NCBI GenBank assembly: GCA_945905915.1
Contig: CAMDQL010000075.1
Coordinates: 1 to 8,481, forward strand
Length of the DNA stretch: 8,481 nucleotides
Origin: Flavobacterium psychrophilum
Lineage (GTDB): Bacteria; Bacteroidota; Bacteroidia; Flavobacteriales; Flavobacteriaceae
Reading direction: 5' to 3'
A program made the position numbers and the translations under genes. Of this stretch, positions 1 through 7,159 are shown piece by piece. Each line of letters opens with the position of its first letter. The first letter of the stretch is position 1. A model generated the notes under the pieces. The model saw only the letters and a list, made by a program, of their open reading frames with translations, was not told where the DNA came from and ran no database searches.

Positions 1-69
1 CTATTAACTTGGGGTGTAGATGAAATTTTTGCAAAAGCAATTGCAGGTTTTTTTAATATCATAAAATAA
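1..69 (+). CDS. secE: SecE, preprotein translocase subunit (3' end only)
   Basis: The first 23 codons of the window are open in frame 1 and end at TAA 67-69. They encode a short hydrophobic tail with a Trp-Gly-Val-Asp-Glu stretch followed by FAKAIAGFFNIIK. This fits the end of the single transmembrane segment and C-terminus of the small SecE subunit as found in Flavobacteria. SecE clamps the SecY channel in the inner membrane. The call rests on this tail plus position: secE directly before nusG is one of the most conserved gene pairs in bacteria, and nusG begins only 9 bases later. The start and most of the protein lie upstream of the window, so integrity cannot be judged. Confidence 0.85.
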   Translation, partial: LLTWGVDEIFAKAIAGFFNIIK

Positions 70-78
70 CACGCAACT

Positions 79-630
79 ATGGCTGATAATAATGTGAACA
101 AATGGTATGTGGTAAGATCGGTGAGTGGTCAGGAAAATAAAGTTAAGGCTTATATTGAAACTGAAACCACACGATTAGGTATGGCTGATTATATCACTCA
201 AGTATTAGTTCCTACAGAAAAAGTAGTTACTGTGCGTGAAGGAAAAAAAATAATTAAGGATAAAGTTTATTTTCCAGGCTATATCATGATTGAAGCAAAT
301 TTAACAGGAGAAATTCCTCATATTATTAAATCAATTCCGGGTGTAATAGGTTTCCTTGGTGAAACAAAAGGAGGCGATGCGGTACCGTTGAGACAGTCTG
401 AGGTTAACAGAATGCTTGGAAAAGTAGATGAACTATCTGTGCAAATAGATACTGCTTCTATTCCATTCAATATTGGAGAAACAATCAAAGTTGTTGATGG
501 TCCTTTTAATGGTTTTAATGGAACTATTGAAAAAATAAATGAAGAAAAGCGTAAACTTGAAGTAATGGTTAAAATATTCGGAAGAAAAACACCATTAGAA
601 TTAAGTTTCATGCAAGTTGAAAAAGTATAA
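79..630 (+). CDS. nusG: Transcription elongation/termination factor NusG
   Basis: A 183-residue protein of normal NusG length. The N-terminal NGN domain spans about residues 8-112: it opens with KWYVVRSVSGQENKV, where bacterial NusG has a W-Y-V-V/I-x-x-x-S-G-x-E-x-x-V pattern, and carries the FPGYI motif at 65-69. The C-terminal KOW domain spans about 130-183, with DGPFNGFNGTI at 140-150 and the FGRKTPLEL strand at 167-175. In known NusG proteins the NGN domain binds the RNA polymerase clamp, suppressing or promoting pausing. The KOW domain contacts Rho or ribosomal protein S10 and so couples transcription with termination or translation. The start ATG 79 lies 9 bases after secE, which implies cotranscription. 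No large insertion between the two domains is seen. No Shine-Dalgarno precedes the start. Confidence 0.98.
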   Translation: MADNNVNKWYVVRSVSGQENKVKAYIETETTRLGMADYITQVLVPTEKVVTVREGKKIIKDKVYFPGYIMIEANLTGEIPHIIKSIPGVIGFLGETKGGDAVPLRQSEVNRMLGKVDELSVQIDTASIPFNIGETIKVVDGPFNGFNGTIEKINEEKRKLEVMVKIFGRKTPLELSFMQVEKV

Positions 631-650
631 TATTCGTTACATATATAAAT

Positions 651-692
651 CACATCAATCGCTTCCAATTGATAGATGTGCTAAATTTTTTT
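651..692 (+). promoter_or_regulatory. Bulged hairpin plus T-run in the rplK leader
   Basis: In the 66-base nusG-rplK gap, CACATCAAT (651-659) faces ATTGATAGATGTG (668-680). Because the right side contains GAT twice, two registers are possible. One pairs CACATC with GATGTG and AAT with ATT; the other pairs CAC with GTG and ATCAAT with ATTGAT. Each gives nine pairs interrupted by a 4-base bulge. A run of seven T (686-692) follows, ending 4 bases before the rplK start. The structure is visible in the sequence. Its role is inference: it could be a weak attenuator, or an L1 repressor-binding site, since in E. coli L1 controls rplKA from the leader of rplK. Confidence 0.4.
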
Positions 693-696
693 AAAA

Positions 697-1134
697 ATGG
701 CAAAAGAAGTTAGTAAAGTAGTTAAACTACAAGTTAAGGGAGGTGCAGCGAATCCATCGCCACCGGTTGGACCTGCTTTGGGGGCTGCTGGGGTTAACAT
801 CATGGAGTTCTGTAAGCAATTTAATGCTAGAACTCAGGATAAACCTGGCAAAGTTTTACCAGTACAAATTACTGTGTATAAAGACAAGTCTTTTGACTTT
901 GTTGTTAAAACGCCACCTGCTGCGATTCAATTATTAGATGCAGCAAAATTAAAGTCTGGTTCAGGTGAACCTAACCGTAAAAAAGTTGCAAGTGTTACTT
1001 GGGACCAAATTAAAGCTATCGCTGAAGACAAAATGGCAGATCTAAATGCATTTACATTAGAGAAAGCTATGAGTATGATTGCGGGAACAGCTAGATCTAT
1101 GGGTATAACAGTAACAGGAAATGCTCCTTTTTAA
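697..1134 (+). CDS. rplK: 50S ribosomal protein L11
   Basis: A 145-residue protein, close to the 142 residues of E. coli L11. The N-terminal domain (about 1-70) carries the conserved proline-rich segment [11 protein letters not shown] at 19-29 and [13 protein letters not shown] soon after. In the family this domain is the hinge that senses uncharged tRNA for RelA and is the thiopeptide-binding face. The C-terminal RNA-binding domain (about 75-140) has KSGSGEPN and the GTARSMG motif at 130-136, which contact the 23S rRNA GTPase-associated region. A short GNAPF tail extends the usual C-terminus. The start at 697 is the first ATG after the T-run, and the family N-terminus MAKxV fits. rplA follows 20 bases downstream, so the two are surely cotranscribed. 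Confidence 0.98.
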   Translation: MAKEVSKVVKLQVKGGAANPSPPVGPALGAAGVNIMEFCKQFNARTQDKPGKVLPVQITVYKDKSFDFVVKTPPAAIQLLDAAKLKSGSGEPNRKKVASVTWDQIKAIAEDKMADLNAFTLEKAMSMIAGTARSMGITVTGNAPF

Positions 1135-1154
1135 TCGCTAAAAAGAATTAGACA

Positions 1155-1844
1155 ATGGCAAAATTGACAAAAAAGCAAAAAGAGGCTGCAGCAAAAATTG
1201 AGAAGAATAAACTTTATAGTTTAAAAGATGCATCTGCATTAATTAAACAAGTTGCTTCTGCAAAATTTGATGAGTCTGTTGATATCGCAGTAAAATTAGG
1301 GGTAGATCCTAGAAAAGCGAATCAAATGGTAAGAGGGGTTGTAACATTACCTCATGGAACTGGTAAAGATGTAAGAGTTTTAGCTCTTGTTACTCCAGAT
1401 AAAGAAGCAGAAGCTAGAGCTGCTGGTGCAGACCACGTAGGTTTAGATGACTATCTTCAAAAAATCAAAGACGGTTGGACAGATGTTGATGTAATCATCA
1501 CCATGCCAGCTGTAATGGGTAAATTAGGTCCATTAGGACGTGTTTTAGGGCCAAGAGGTTTAATGCCAAATCCAAAAACAGGTACCGTAACAATGGATGT
1601 AGCTAAGGCTGTGCAAGAAGTGAAAGCTGGTAAAATTGACTTTAAAGTTGATAAAACTGGTATCGTTCATGCTGGAATAGGTAGAGTTTCGTTTGATGCG
1701 GACAAAATTTATGACAATGCACACGAAATTGTTCAAACATTAATCAAATTAAAACCAACTGCAGCTAAAGGTACATATATTAAGTCTATTCACTTATCAT
1801 GTACAATGAGTCCTGCAATTGCTTTAGATCCTAAAGCAGTTTAA
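1155..1844 (+). CDS. rplA: 50S ribosomal protein L1
   Basis: A 229-residue protein, normal for bacterial L1 (E. coli 234). The N-terminal lysine-rich helix and [18 protein letters not shown] (37-54) form the start of domain I. Domain II includes [18 protein letters not shown], followed by [15 protein letters not shown] at 131-145, the family signature. The chain returns to domain I with GRVSFD (176-181) and ends with [16 protein letters not shown] (205-220). L1 binds helix 76-78 of 23S rRNA, forms the mobile stalk at the E site, and in E. coli is the autogenous translational repressor of rplKA. The gene lies between rplK (20 bases) and rplJ (22 bases), with an A-rich leader and no Shine-Dalgarno. 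Nothing is truncated. Confidence 0.98.
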   Translation: MAKLTKKQKEAAAKIEKNKLYSLKDASALIKQVASAKFDESVDIAVKLGVDPRKANQMVRGVVTLPHGTGKDVRVLALVTPDKEAEARAAGADHVGLDDYLQKIKDGWTDVDVIITMPAVMGKLGPLGRVLGPRGLMPNPKTGTVTMDVAKAVQEVKAGKIDFKVDKTGIVHAGIGRVSFDADKIYDNAHEIVQTLIKLKPTAAKGTYIKSIHLSCTMSPAIALDPKAV

Positions 1845-1866
1845 TTGGTAGTTAAAAATTATTAGT

Positions 1867-2364
1867 ATGACTAGAGAAGAAAAATCAATCGCTATTCAAG
1901 ATTTAACTGCACAGTTAGCGGATGTGAATGTTGTTTATTTAGCAGACATTTCAGGACTAGATGCAGATACTACTTCAAATTTAAGAAGAGCTTGTTTTAA
2001 AGCGGGTATTAAATTAGAAGTTGTGAAGAACACTTTGCTTGAAAAAGCAATGCAAGCTTCTGATAACGAATATGGTGATTTATCATCAGTTCTTAAAGGA
2101 AATACTTCTATGTTTATTGCTGATTCGGCAAATGGCCCAGCGAAAATCATTAAAGAATTCCGTAAGAAAGGTGAAAAACCAATCTTTAAAGGAGCTTATA
2201 TCAACCAAGAAATTTACATCGGTGATAACTTATTAGACAGCTTAGTAGCTATTAAAACTAAAGAGGAAGTTATCGGAGAAATTATTGGATTATTACAATC
2301 TCCTGCAAAAAGAGTTCTTGCAGCTCTTCAGAATCAACCCAATAAGGAAGGTTCAGCAGAATAA
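1867..2364 (+). CDS. rplJ: 50S ribosomal protein L10 (P0 stalk base)
   Basis: A 165-residue protein, the same length as E. coli L10. The N-terminal rRNA-binding domain shows VVYLADISGLDADTTSNLRR (22-41) and the motif VVKNTLLEKA at 52-61, matching the family V-V-K/R-N-T-L pattern. The C-terminal helix, about 134-157 (GEIIGLLQSPAKRVLAALQN region), is the arm onto which L7/L12 dimers dock. L10 with L7/L12 builds the stalk that recruits and activates the translational GTPases. The start ATG 1867 comes 22 bases after rplA, which leaves no room for the long leader RNA that L10 uses as its operator in many bacteria. A double stop TAATAA closes the gene (2362-2367). Confidence 0.98.
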   Translation: MTREEKSIAIQDLTAQLADVNVVYLADISGLDADTTSNLRRACFKAGIKLEVVKNTLLEKAMQASDNEYGDLSSVLKGNTSMFIADSANGPAKIIKEFRKKGEKPIFKGAYINQEIYIGDNLLDSLVAIKTKEEVIGEIIGLLQSPAKRVLAALQNQPNKEGSAE

Positions 2365-2418
2365 TAAGTACGCACTTAATAAATTATATTTTACAAATCA
2401 TTTTAAAAGATAGAAAAA
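2365..2418 (+). other. rplJ-rplL spacer with a small hairpin
   Basis: This 54-base spacer begins with the second in-frame stop of rplJ. TAAGT (2365-2369) and ACTTA (2374-2378) form a 5-bp inverted repeat with a 4-base loop, too weak to call a terminator. The last 20 bases before rplL are A-rich (AAAAGATAGAAAAA), the usual Flavobacterial form of a translation start region for highly expressed genes. No promoter match is seen. Confidence 0.4.
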
Positions 2419-2793
2419 ATGGCAGATTTGAAACAATTCGCAGAACAATTAGTTAGCTTAACAGTTAAAGAAGTTAACGAATTAGCAACAATATTAAAAG
2501 ATGAGTATGGTATCGAACCAGCTGCTGCAGCAGTAGTAGTTGCTGCTGGTGGTGGTGGAGATGCTGCTGGAGCAGCTGAGCAATCAGAATTCACTGTAGT
2601 ATTAAAAGAAGCTGGTGCTTCTAAATTAGGAGTTGTTAAAGCGGTTAAAGAATTAACTGGTTTAGGACTTAAAGAAGCTAAAGATTTAGTAGATGCTGCA
2701 CCTTCAAACATTAAAGAAGGAGTTTCTAAAGATGAGGCTGAAGGTCTTAAGAAAGCTTTAGAAGAAGCAGGAGCTGTAGTTGAGCTTAAATAA
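2419..2793 (+). CDS. rplL: 50S ribosomal protein L7/L12
   Basis: A 124-residue protein, standard for L7/L12 (E. coli 121). The N-terminal dimerisation helices (1-33) are [20 protein letters not shown] and [15 protein letters not shown] flexible Ala/Gly/Val-rich hinge runs about 34-54, with a GGGG run at 44-47. The globular C-terminal domain (about 56-124) carries [26 protein letters not shown] and the closing [14 protein letters not shown]. This domain contacts EF-Tu, EF-G and other factors, and the protein is present as several dimers on L10. The gene follows rplJ by 54 bases and is followed by a strong hairpin, so part of the transcription may stop here. This would fit the high demand for L7/L12 relative to RNA polymerase. 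Confidence 0.99.
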   Translation: MADLKQFAEQLVSLTVKEVNELATILKDEYGIEPAAAAVVVAAGGGGDAAGAAEQSEFTVVLKEAGASKLGVVKAVKELTGLGLKEAKDLVDAAPSNIKEGVSKDEAEGLKKALEEAGAVVELK

Positions 2794-2817
2794 GCAAAAA
2801 CTTAGGTTTAAAAACTA

Positions 2818-2860
2818 GGTTTAGGCCTTGAGATTAACTCTCAAAGGCCTAAACCATTTT
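2818..2860 (+). terminator. Strong hairpin after rplL: terminator or attenuator before rpoB
   Basis: The left arm 2818-2833 (GGTTTAGGCCTTGAGA) pairs with 2839-2855 (TCTCAAAGGCCTAAACC): 16 base pairs, one bulged A on the right arm, and a 5-base loop TTAAC. After one A, a T4 run (2857-2860) follows, and an A4 run (2811-2814) lies on the other side. The stem is long and contains AGGCCT, but the U-tract is short, so termination may be only partial. rpoB lies about 190 bases downstream with no evident independent promoter. In E. coli the same gap holds an attenuator that lets only part of the transcripts into rpoBC. That parallel is known biology; its application here is inference. Confidence 0.75.
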
Positions 2861-3051
2861 GCGTATAGTAAATTTTATATTTTTATTTTTTACATTAGGC
2901 ATTATAGTAATCAATAACGAAGAAAGAAAATAAACTAAACTTTCCTGGTTTATTTTTAAAGATGTACTGATTATTAAAACAAAGGAAGTTAAATTAGACA
3001 GTGTTTTTTAACACAAAAATTACTTTTTTTAAATCAAAATTTTGTCCATTG
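2861..3051 (+). promoter_or_regulatory. AT-rich 5' leader of rpoB with minor inverted repeats
   Basis: After the hairpin, about 190 bases of very AT-rich sequence lead to rpoB. AAAATAAAC (2927-2935) and GTTTATTTT (2948-2956) form a perfect 9-bp inverted repeat with a 12-base loop. GTGTT/AACAC (3001-3014) forms a 5-bp hairpin with a T4 loop, and a T7 run (3024-3030) comes later. CAAAATTTTG (3035-3044) is a 10-base palindrome just before the start. No clear match to the Bacteroidota promoter pattern (TTG and TAnnTTTG) is present. No coding gene fits. Any role as rpoB leader, processing site or weak promoter is inference. Confidence 0.35.
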
Positions 3052-6000
3052 ATGATAACAAATCAGACTGAAAGATTAAATTTTGCTTCAACGAAAAACA
3101 TTCCACAATATCCAGATTTTCTAGATATTCAAGTGAAATCGTTTAAAGATTTCTTCCAATTGGAAACGAAATCGGATGAAAGAGGCAACGAAGGACTGTA
3201 TAATACCTTCATGGAAAACTTTCCAATTACGGATACGAGAAATCAATTCGTATTAGAGTTTCTAGATTATTTTATAGATCCACCAAGATATACCATTGAA
3301 GAGTGTATTGATAGAGGTTTAACGTATAGCGTTCCTCTTAAAGCTAGATTGAAATTATATTGTACTGACCCTGAACACGAAGATTTTGAAACAATCGTTC
3401 AAGATGTGTATTTAGGAACAATACCTTATATGACTCCTAGCGGTACCTTTGTAATCAATGGTGCTGAACGCGTAGTTGTATCGCAATTACATCGTTCTCC
3501 TGGTGTTTTCTTTGGACAATCATTCCATGCAAATGGAACTAAATTGTATTCTGCAAGAATTATTCCTTTTAAAGGATCTTGGATAGAATTCGCTACCGAT
3601 ATCAATAACGTAATGTATGCGTATATCGATAGAAAGAAAAAATTACCTGTAACTACTTTATTTAGAGCAATTGGATTTGAAAGAGATAAAGATATCTTAG
3701 AAATTTTTGACCTTGCTGAAGAAATTAAAGTTTCTAAAACCGGAATTAAAAAATTCGCTGGAAGAAGACTTGCTGCACGTGTATTAAACACCTGGCATGA
3801 AGACTTCGTAGACGAAGATACTGGTGAAGTGGTTTCCATTGAACGTAACGAAATTATCTTAGATCGTGATACCATTCTTGATAAAGATAACATCGAAGAA
3901 ATAATTGAAGCTGACGTAAAAACAATTCTTTTACACAAAGAGGATAACAATGCGGTAGATTATACAATTATTCATAATACGTTACAAAAAGACCCAACAA
4001 ACTCTGAAAAAGAGGCTGTTGAACATATATATAGACAATTACGTAACGCGGAACCGCCTGATGAGGAAACGGCTCGTGGTATTATAGATAAATTATTCTT
4101 CTCTGACCAACGCTATAACTTAGGTGAAGTAGGTCGTTATAGAATGAACAAAAAATTAGGGTTAGATATCCCTATGGAAAAGCAAGTCTTAACCAAAGAA
4201 GATATCATCACTATTGTTAAATATTTGATCGAATTAATCAACTCAAAAGCAGAGATTGATGATATTGATCACTTATCAAACCGTCGTGTAAGAACTGTTG
4301 GAGAGCAATTATCAGCTCAGTTCGGAGTAGGTTTAGCTCGTATGGCTAGAACCATCCGTGAGAGAATGAACGTTCGTGATAACGAGGTGTTCACACCTAT
4401 CGATTTGATCAATGCGAAAACATTATCATCGGTAATCAATTCATTCTTTGGAACCAACCAGTTGTCTCAGTTTATGGATCAAACCAATCCATTAGCAGAG
4501 ATTACGCACAAACGTCGTTTATCTGCCCTTGGACCTGGAGGTTTATCTAGAGAAAGAGCTGGTTTCGAAGTTCGTGACGTTCACTACACACACTACGGAA
4601 GACTTTGTCCTATTGAAACACCTGAAGGACCAAACATTGGTTTGATTTCTTCATTAGGAGTATATGCAAAAGTAAACGGAATGGGATTCATTGAAACACC
4701 TTATCGTAAAGTTACGAATGGGGTAGTGGATTTACAATCAACTCCTGTTTATTTGAGTGCAGAAGAGGAAGAAGGGAAAATGATTGCGCAAGCAAACATT
4801 GAAATGGATGCAAAAGGTAAAATTACGGCTACTAATGTAATTGCTCGTGAAGAAGGAGATTTCCCTGTGGTAGCTCCATCAGCTGTGCATTACACAGACG
4901 TTGCGCCAAACCAAATTGCTTCGATTTCAGCTTCGTTGATTCCGTTCTTAGAGCATGATGATGCGAACCGTGCCTTGATGGGATCAAACATGATGCGTCA
5001 AGCCGTTCCTTTATTACGCCCAGAAGCACCAATTGTAGGTACTGGTTTAGAAAGACAAGTTGCTTCAGATTCTAGAGTATTGATTAATGCAGAAGGAAAC
5101 GGAACTATAGAATATGTTGATGCTAATAAAATTACCATCAAATATGACAGAACTGAAGAAGAACGCTTGGTTAGTTTTGAATCAGATGAAAAATCATATC
5201 AATTAATCAAATATAGAAAAACCAATCAAAGTACCTGTATCAACTTAAAACCTATCGTAAGAAAAGGGGATCGAGTTACTCAAGGTCAAGTATTATGTGA
5301 AGGTTATGCTACTCAAAACGGAGAATTAGCAATCGGTAGAAACTTAAAAGTAGCTTTTATGCCTTGGAAAGGGTATAACTTTGAGGATGCGATTGTAATT
5401 TCTGAAAAAGTAGTTCGCGATGATGTATTTACTTCATTACATATTGATGATTATACGTTAGAAGTTCGTGATACTAAATTAGGTAACGAAGAATTAACGA
5501 ATGATATTCCAAACGTTTCTGAAGAAGCTACTAAAGATCTTGATGAAAACGGAATGATTAGAATTGGTGCCGAAGTTAAACCTGGCGACATTTTAATCGG
5601 AAAAATTACACCAAAAGGAGAATCAGATCCTACACCTGAAGAGAAACTTTTAAGAGCTATCTTCGGTGATAAAGCAGGTGATGTTAAAGACGCTTCATTA
5701 AAAGCATCTCCATCATTACACGGTGTGGTTTTAGACAAAAAATTATTTGCGAAAGCAGTAAAAGATAAGAGAAAACGTACGAAAGATAAAGAAGACGTTG
5801 ATAAATTAGAAGTTGAATTTGATGTGAAATTCAATGAGTTAAGAGATAAATTAATTGAAAAATTATTTACAATCATTGACGGAAAAACTTCACAAGGTGT
5901 AATGAATGATTTAGGGGAAGAAGTATTGCCAAAAGGTAAGAAATTCACTAAAAAAATGTTACAAGCTGTTGAAGATTTTGCGCACTTAACAAAAGGACAG

Positions 6001-6864
6001 TGGTCAACAGATGATCATACCAATACTTTAGTAAACGACTTAATTCACAACTACAAAATCAAATTAAATGATTTACAAGGTTGGTTAAGAAGAGAGAAAT
6101 TTACCATTACTGTTGGAGATGAATTACCTGCAGGTATTTTAAAACTTGCAAAAGTTTACATCGCTAAGAAACGTAAACTGAAAGTAGGGGATAAAATGGC
6201 AGGACGTCACGGTAACAAAGGTATTGTTGCTAAAATCGTTCGTCATGAAGACATGCCATTCCTAGAAGATGGAACACCAGTAGATATAGTATTGAATCCA
6301 CTTGGAGTACCTTCTCGTATGAACATCGGTCAGATTTATGAAACGGTATTAGGATGGGCGGGTCAAAAATTAGGTAGAAAATTTGCTACTCCTATTTTTG
6401 ATGGTGCAACTTTAGATCAAATCAATGCATTAACTGATGAAGCAGGAATTCCTCAATTCGGTCACACCTATCTTTATGATGGTGGTACTGGTGAGCGTTT
6501 CCACCAAGCGGCAACAGTTGGAGTAATCTATATGTTGAAATTAGGGCATATGGTTGATGATAAAATGCACGCACGTTCTATCGGTCCATACTCGTTAATT
6601 ACGCAACAACCTTTAGGAGGTAAAGCGCAATTTGGAGGTCAGCGTTTTGGAGAGATGGAGGTTTGGGCTCTTGAAGCTTATGGCGCATCAAGTACGCTAA
6701 GAGAAATCTTAACGGTTAAATCAGATGACGTTATTGGTAGAGCTAAAACGTACGAAGCTATCGTTAAAGGAGAAACTATGCCAGAACCAGGATTACCTGA
6801 ATCATTCAATGTATTAATGCATGAATTGAAAGGTCTTGGATTAGACATTAGATTAGAAGAATAG
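3052..6864 (+). CDS. rpoB: DNA-directed RNA polymerase subunit beta
   Basis: A 1270-residue RNA polymerase beta subunit when started at ATG 3052 ([11 protein letters not shown]), the N-terminus I recall for Flavobacterium RpoB. An in-frame GTG at 3001 would add 17 residues ([17 protein letters not shown]) that look like translated AT-rich leader, so I reject it. Visible landmarks: [10 protein letters not shown] in the protrusion/lobe part; the rifampicin pocket with QLSQFMDQ at 470-477, [11 protein letters not shown] at 484-494 and [11 protein letters not shown] at 522-532; a charged helical stretch around 900-1030 near the place where E. coli has its beta insertion 9; the active-site segment [12 protein letters not shown] at 1046-1057, with K1048 and K1056 matching E. 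coli K1065 and K1073; [13 protein letters not shown] at 1200-1212; and the C-terminal [12 protein letters not shown] anchor. No frameshift or truncation is seen. The subunit forms the catalytic core with beta-prime. Confidence 0.99.
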   Translation: MITNQTERLNFASTKNIPQYPDFLDIQVKSFKDFFQLETKSDERGNEGLYNTFMENFPITDTRNQFVLEFLDYFIDPPRYTIEECIDRGLTYSVPLKARLKLYCTDPEHEDFETIVQDVYLGTIPYMTPSGTFVINGAERVVVSQLHRSPGVFFGQSFHANGTKLYSARIIPFKGSWIEFATDINNVMYAYIDRKKKLPVTTLFRAIGFERDKDILEIFDLAEEIKVSKTGIKKFAGRRLAARVLNTWHEDFVDEDTGEVVSIERNEIILDRDTILDKDNIEEIIEADVKTILLHKEDNNAVDYTIIHNTLQKDPTNSEKEAVEHIYRQLRNAEPPDEETARGIIDKLFFSDQRYNLGEVGRYRMNKKLGLDIPMEKQVLTKEDIITIVKYLIELINSKAEIDDIDHLSNRRVRTVGEQLSAQFGVGLARMARTIRERMNVRDNEVFTPIDLINAKTLSSVINSFFGTNQLSQFMDQTNPLAEITHKRRLSALGPGGLSRERAGFEVRDVHYTHYGRLCPIETPEGPNIGLISSLGVYAKVNGMGFIETPYRKVTNGVVDLQSTPVYLSAEEEEGKMIAQANIEMDAKGKITATNVIAREEGDFPVVAPSAVHYTDVAPNQIASISASLIPFLEHDDANRALMGSNMMRQAVPLLRPEAPIVGTGLERQVASDSRVLINAEGNGTIEYVDANKITIKYDRTEEERLVSFESDEKSYQLIKYRKTNQSTCINLKPIVRKGDRVTQGQVLCEGYATQNGELAIGRNLKVAFMPWKGYNFEDAIVISEKVVRDDVFTSLHIDDYTLEVRDTKLGNEELTNDIPNVSEEATKDLDENGMIRIGAEVKPGDILIGKITPKGESDPTPEEKLLRAIFGDKAGDVKDASLKASPSLHGVVLDKKLFAKAVKDKRKRTKDKEDVDKLEVEFDVKFNELRDKLIEKLFTIIDGKTSQGVMNDLGEEVLPKGKKFTKKMLQAVEDFAHLTKGQWSTDDHTNTLVNDLIHNYKIKLNDLQGWLRREKFTITVGDELPAGILKLAKVYIAKKRKLKVGDKMAGRHGNKGIVAKIVRHEDMPFLEDGTPVDIVLNPLGVPSRMNIGQIYETVLGWAGQKLGRKFATPIFDGATLDQINALTDEAGIPQFGHTYLYDGGTGERFHQAATVGVIYMLKLGHMVDDKMHARSIGPYSLITQQPLGGKAQFGGQRFGEMEVWALEAYGASSTLREILTVKSDDVIGRAKTYEAIVKGETMPEPGLPESFNVLMHELKGLGLDIRLEE

Positions 6865-6870
6865 TTTTTT

Positions 6871-6912
6871 GTTTTAGGTTTCAGGTTTCAATGTAAACCT
6901 GAAACTTAAAAC
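6871..6912 (+). repeat. 18-bp stem hairpin downstream of rpoB
   Basis: GTTTTAGGTTTCAGGTTT (6871-6888) pairs with AAACCTGAAACTTAAAAC (6895-6912) along all 18 positions, with one G-U pair in RNA and a 6-base loop CAATGT. The left arm contains the internally repeated word AGGTTTC/AGGTTT, and a further TTGAAAC (6913-6919) follows the right arm. It starts 6 bases after the rpoB stop. The T6 run is on the 5' side, and no T-run follows on the 3' side, so this is not a normal + strand terminator. It looks like a dispersed intergenic palindrome or an RNase processing site; which one cannot be told from one copy. Confidence 0.7.
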
Positions 6913-6988
6913 TTGAAACAAAATAATAAAGAGTTTTTAGGATTTATACCCGTAAACCGTTCCGATTTTTTATAGAAATATAACTAGC

Positions 6989-7010
6989 ACTTCAAAGTTA
7001 ATGTTGAAGT
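6989..7010 (+). repeat. Small perfect hairpin in the rpoB-rpoC gap
   Basis: ACTTCAA (6989-6995) and TTGAAGT (7004-7010) form a 7-bp perfect inverted repeat with the 8-base loop AGTTAATG. No T-run follows. The role is unknown; it may be a chance structure in AT-rich DNA. Confidence 0.4.
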
Positions 7011-7032
7011 TTAGAGAAGTAATCCGAGGTAG

Positions 7033-7116
7033 TTTTTAAGTCCAAAGTTTTTAAGTCTAAAGTCCAAAGTCATGCATGACTTTATAAACTTTATGACATT
7101 TGACTTTCGACTTAAA
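7033..7116 (+). repeat. Imperfect 82-base palindrome with a 15-base tandem repeat
   Basis: The centre is an 18-base perfect palindrome, AAAGTCATG|CATGACTTT (7066-7083). The symmetry extends outward imperfectly to TTTAAG (from 7035) and GACTTAAA (ending 7116), with CCAAAGT-type words on the left and ACTTT-type words on the right. The left arm contains two adjacent copies of a 15-base unit, TTTTTAAGTCCAAAG (7033-7047) and TTTTTAAGTCTAAAG (7048-7062), differing by one base. As RNA it could fold into a long interrupted hairpin. Its composition, with iterated AAGTC/GACTT words, suggests a dispersed intergenic repeat or a non-autonomous MITE-like element rather than a unique regulatory site; this is inference. 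No target-site duplication is obvious. Confidence 0.6.
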
Positions 7117-7159
7117 TAAGAATCAATTTTAAATTGCAAATAAATCAATAGTAAAAACT

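Larger units (their letters stand above)
6865..7159 (+). other. Long rpoB-rpoC intergenic region, no gene
   Basis: These 295 bases separate rpoB from rpoC and contain no plausible coding frame. They hold a long perfect hairpin directly after rpoB (6871-6912), a small hairpin (6989-7010), and an 82-base imperfect palindrome with a tandem repeat (7033-7116), each listed separately. The part at 6921-6988 shows no clear element. The final 43 bases are plain AT-rich leader ending in AGTAAAAACT before rpoC. None of the structures is followed by a good T-run, so read-through into rpoC is expected. Confidence 0.7.

Noticed and set aside
2403..2711. Minus-strand open frame opposite rplL
   Set aside because: Its Ala/Pro/Thr runs are simply the complement of the L7/L12 hinge codons.
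2861..2891. Possible rpoB promoter: TTG at 2859-2861 with TATATTTT or TATTTTTT boxes downstream
   Set aside because: None of the boxes has the final G of the Bacteroidota TAnnTTTG pattern, the best spacings are off, and T-rich DNA gives such near matches freely.
3426..3950. Long minus-strand open frame inside rpoB
   Set aside because: It is the antisense shadow of a strongly conserved rpoB segment. Its Ser/Leu-rich composition is typical of reversed AT-rich coding sequence and it has no recognisable domain.
5451..5948. Second long minus-strand open frame inside rpoB
   Set aside because: It is also antisense to conserved rpoB sequence, Ser/Phe/Asn-rich, with no motif and no separate start context.
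2802..6881. Shared 8-mer TTAGGTTT in the hairpin regions on both sides of rpoB (2802-2809 and 6874-6881)
   Set aside because: Eight bases of low-complexity sequence are too little to claim a common repeat family; the rest of the two hairpins differs.
6993..7000. Minus-strand TAACTTTG, an exact TAnnTTTG box in the rpoB-rpoC gap
   Set aside because: There is no TTG element at the right distance upstream on that strand and no minus-strand gene for it to serve; it also overlaps the small hairpin at 6989-7010.
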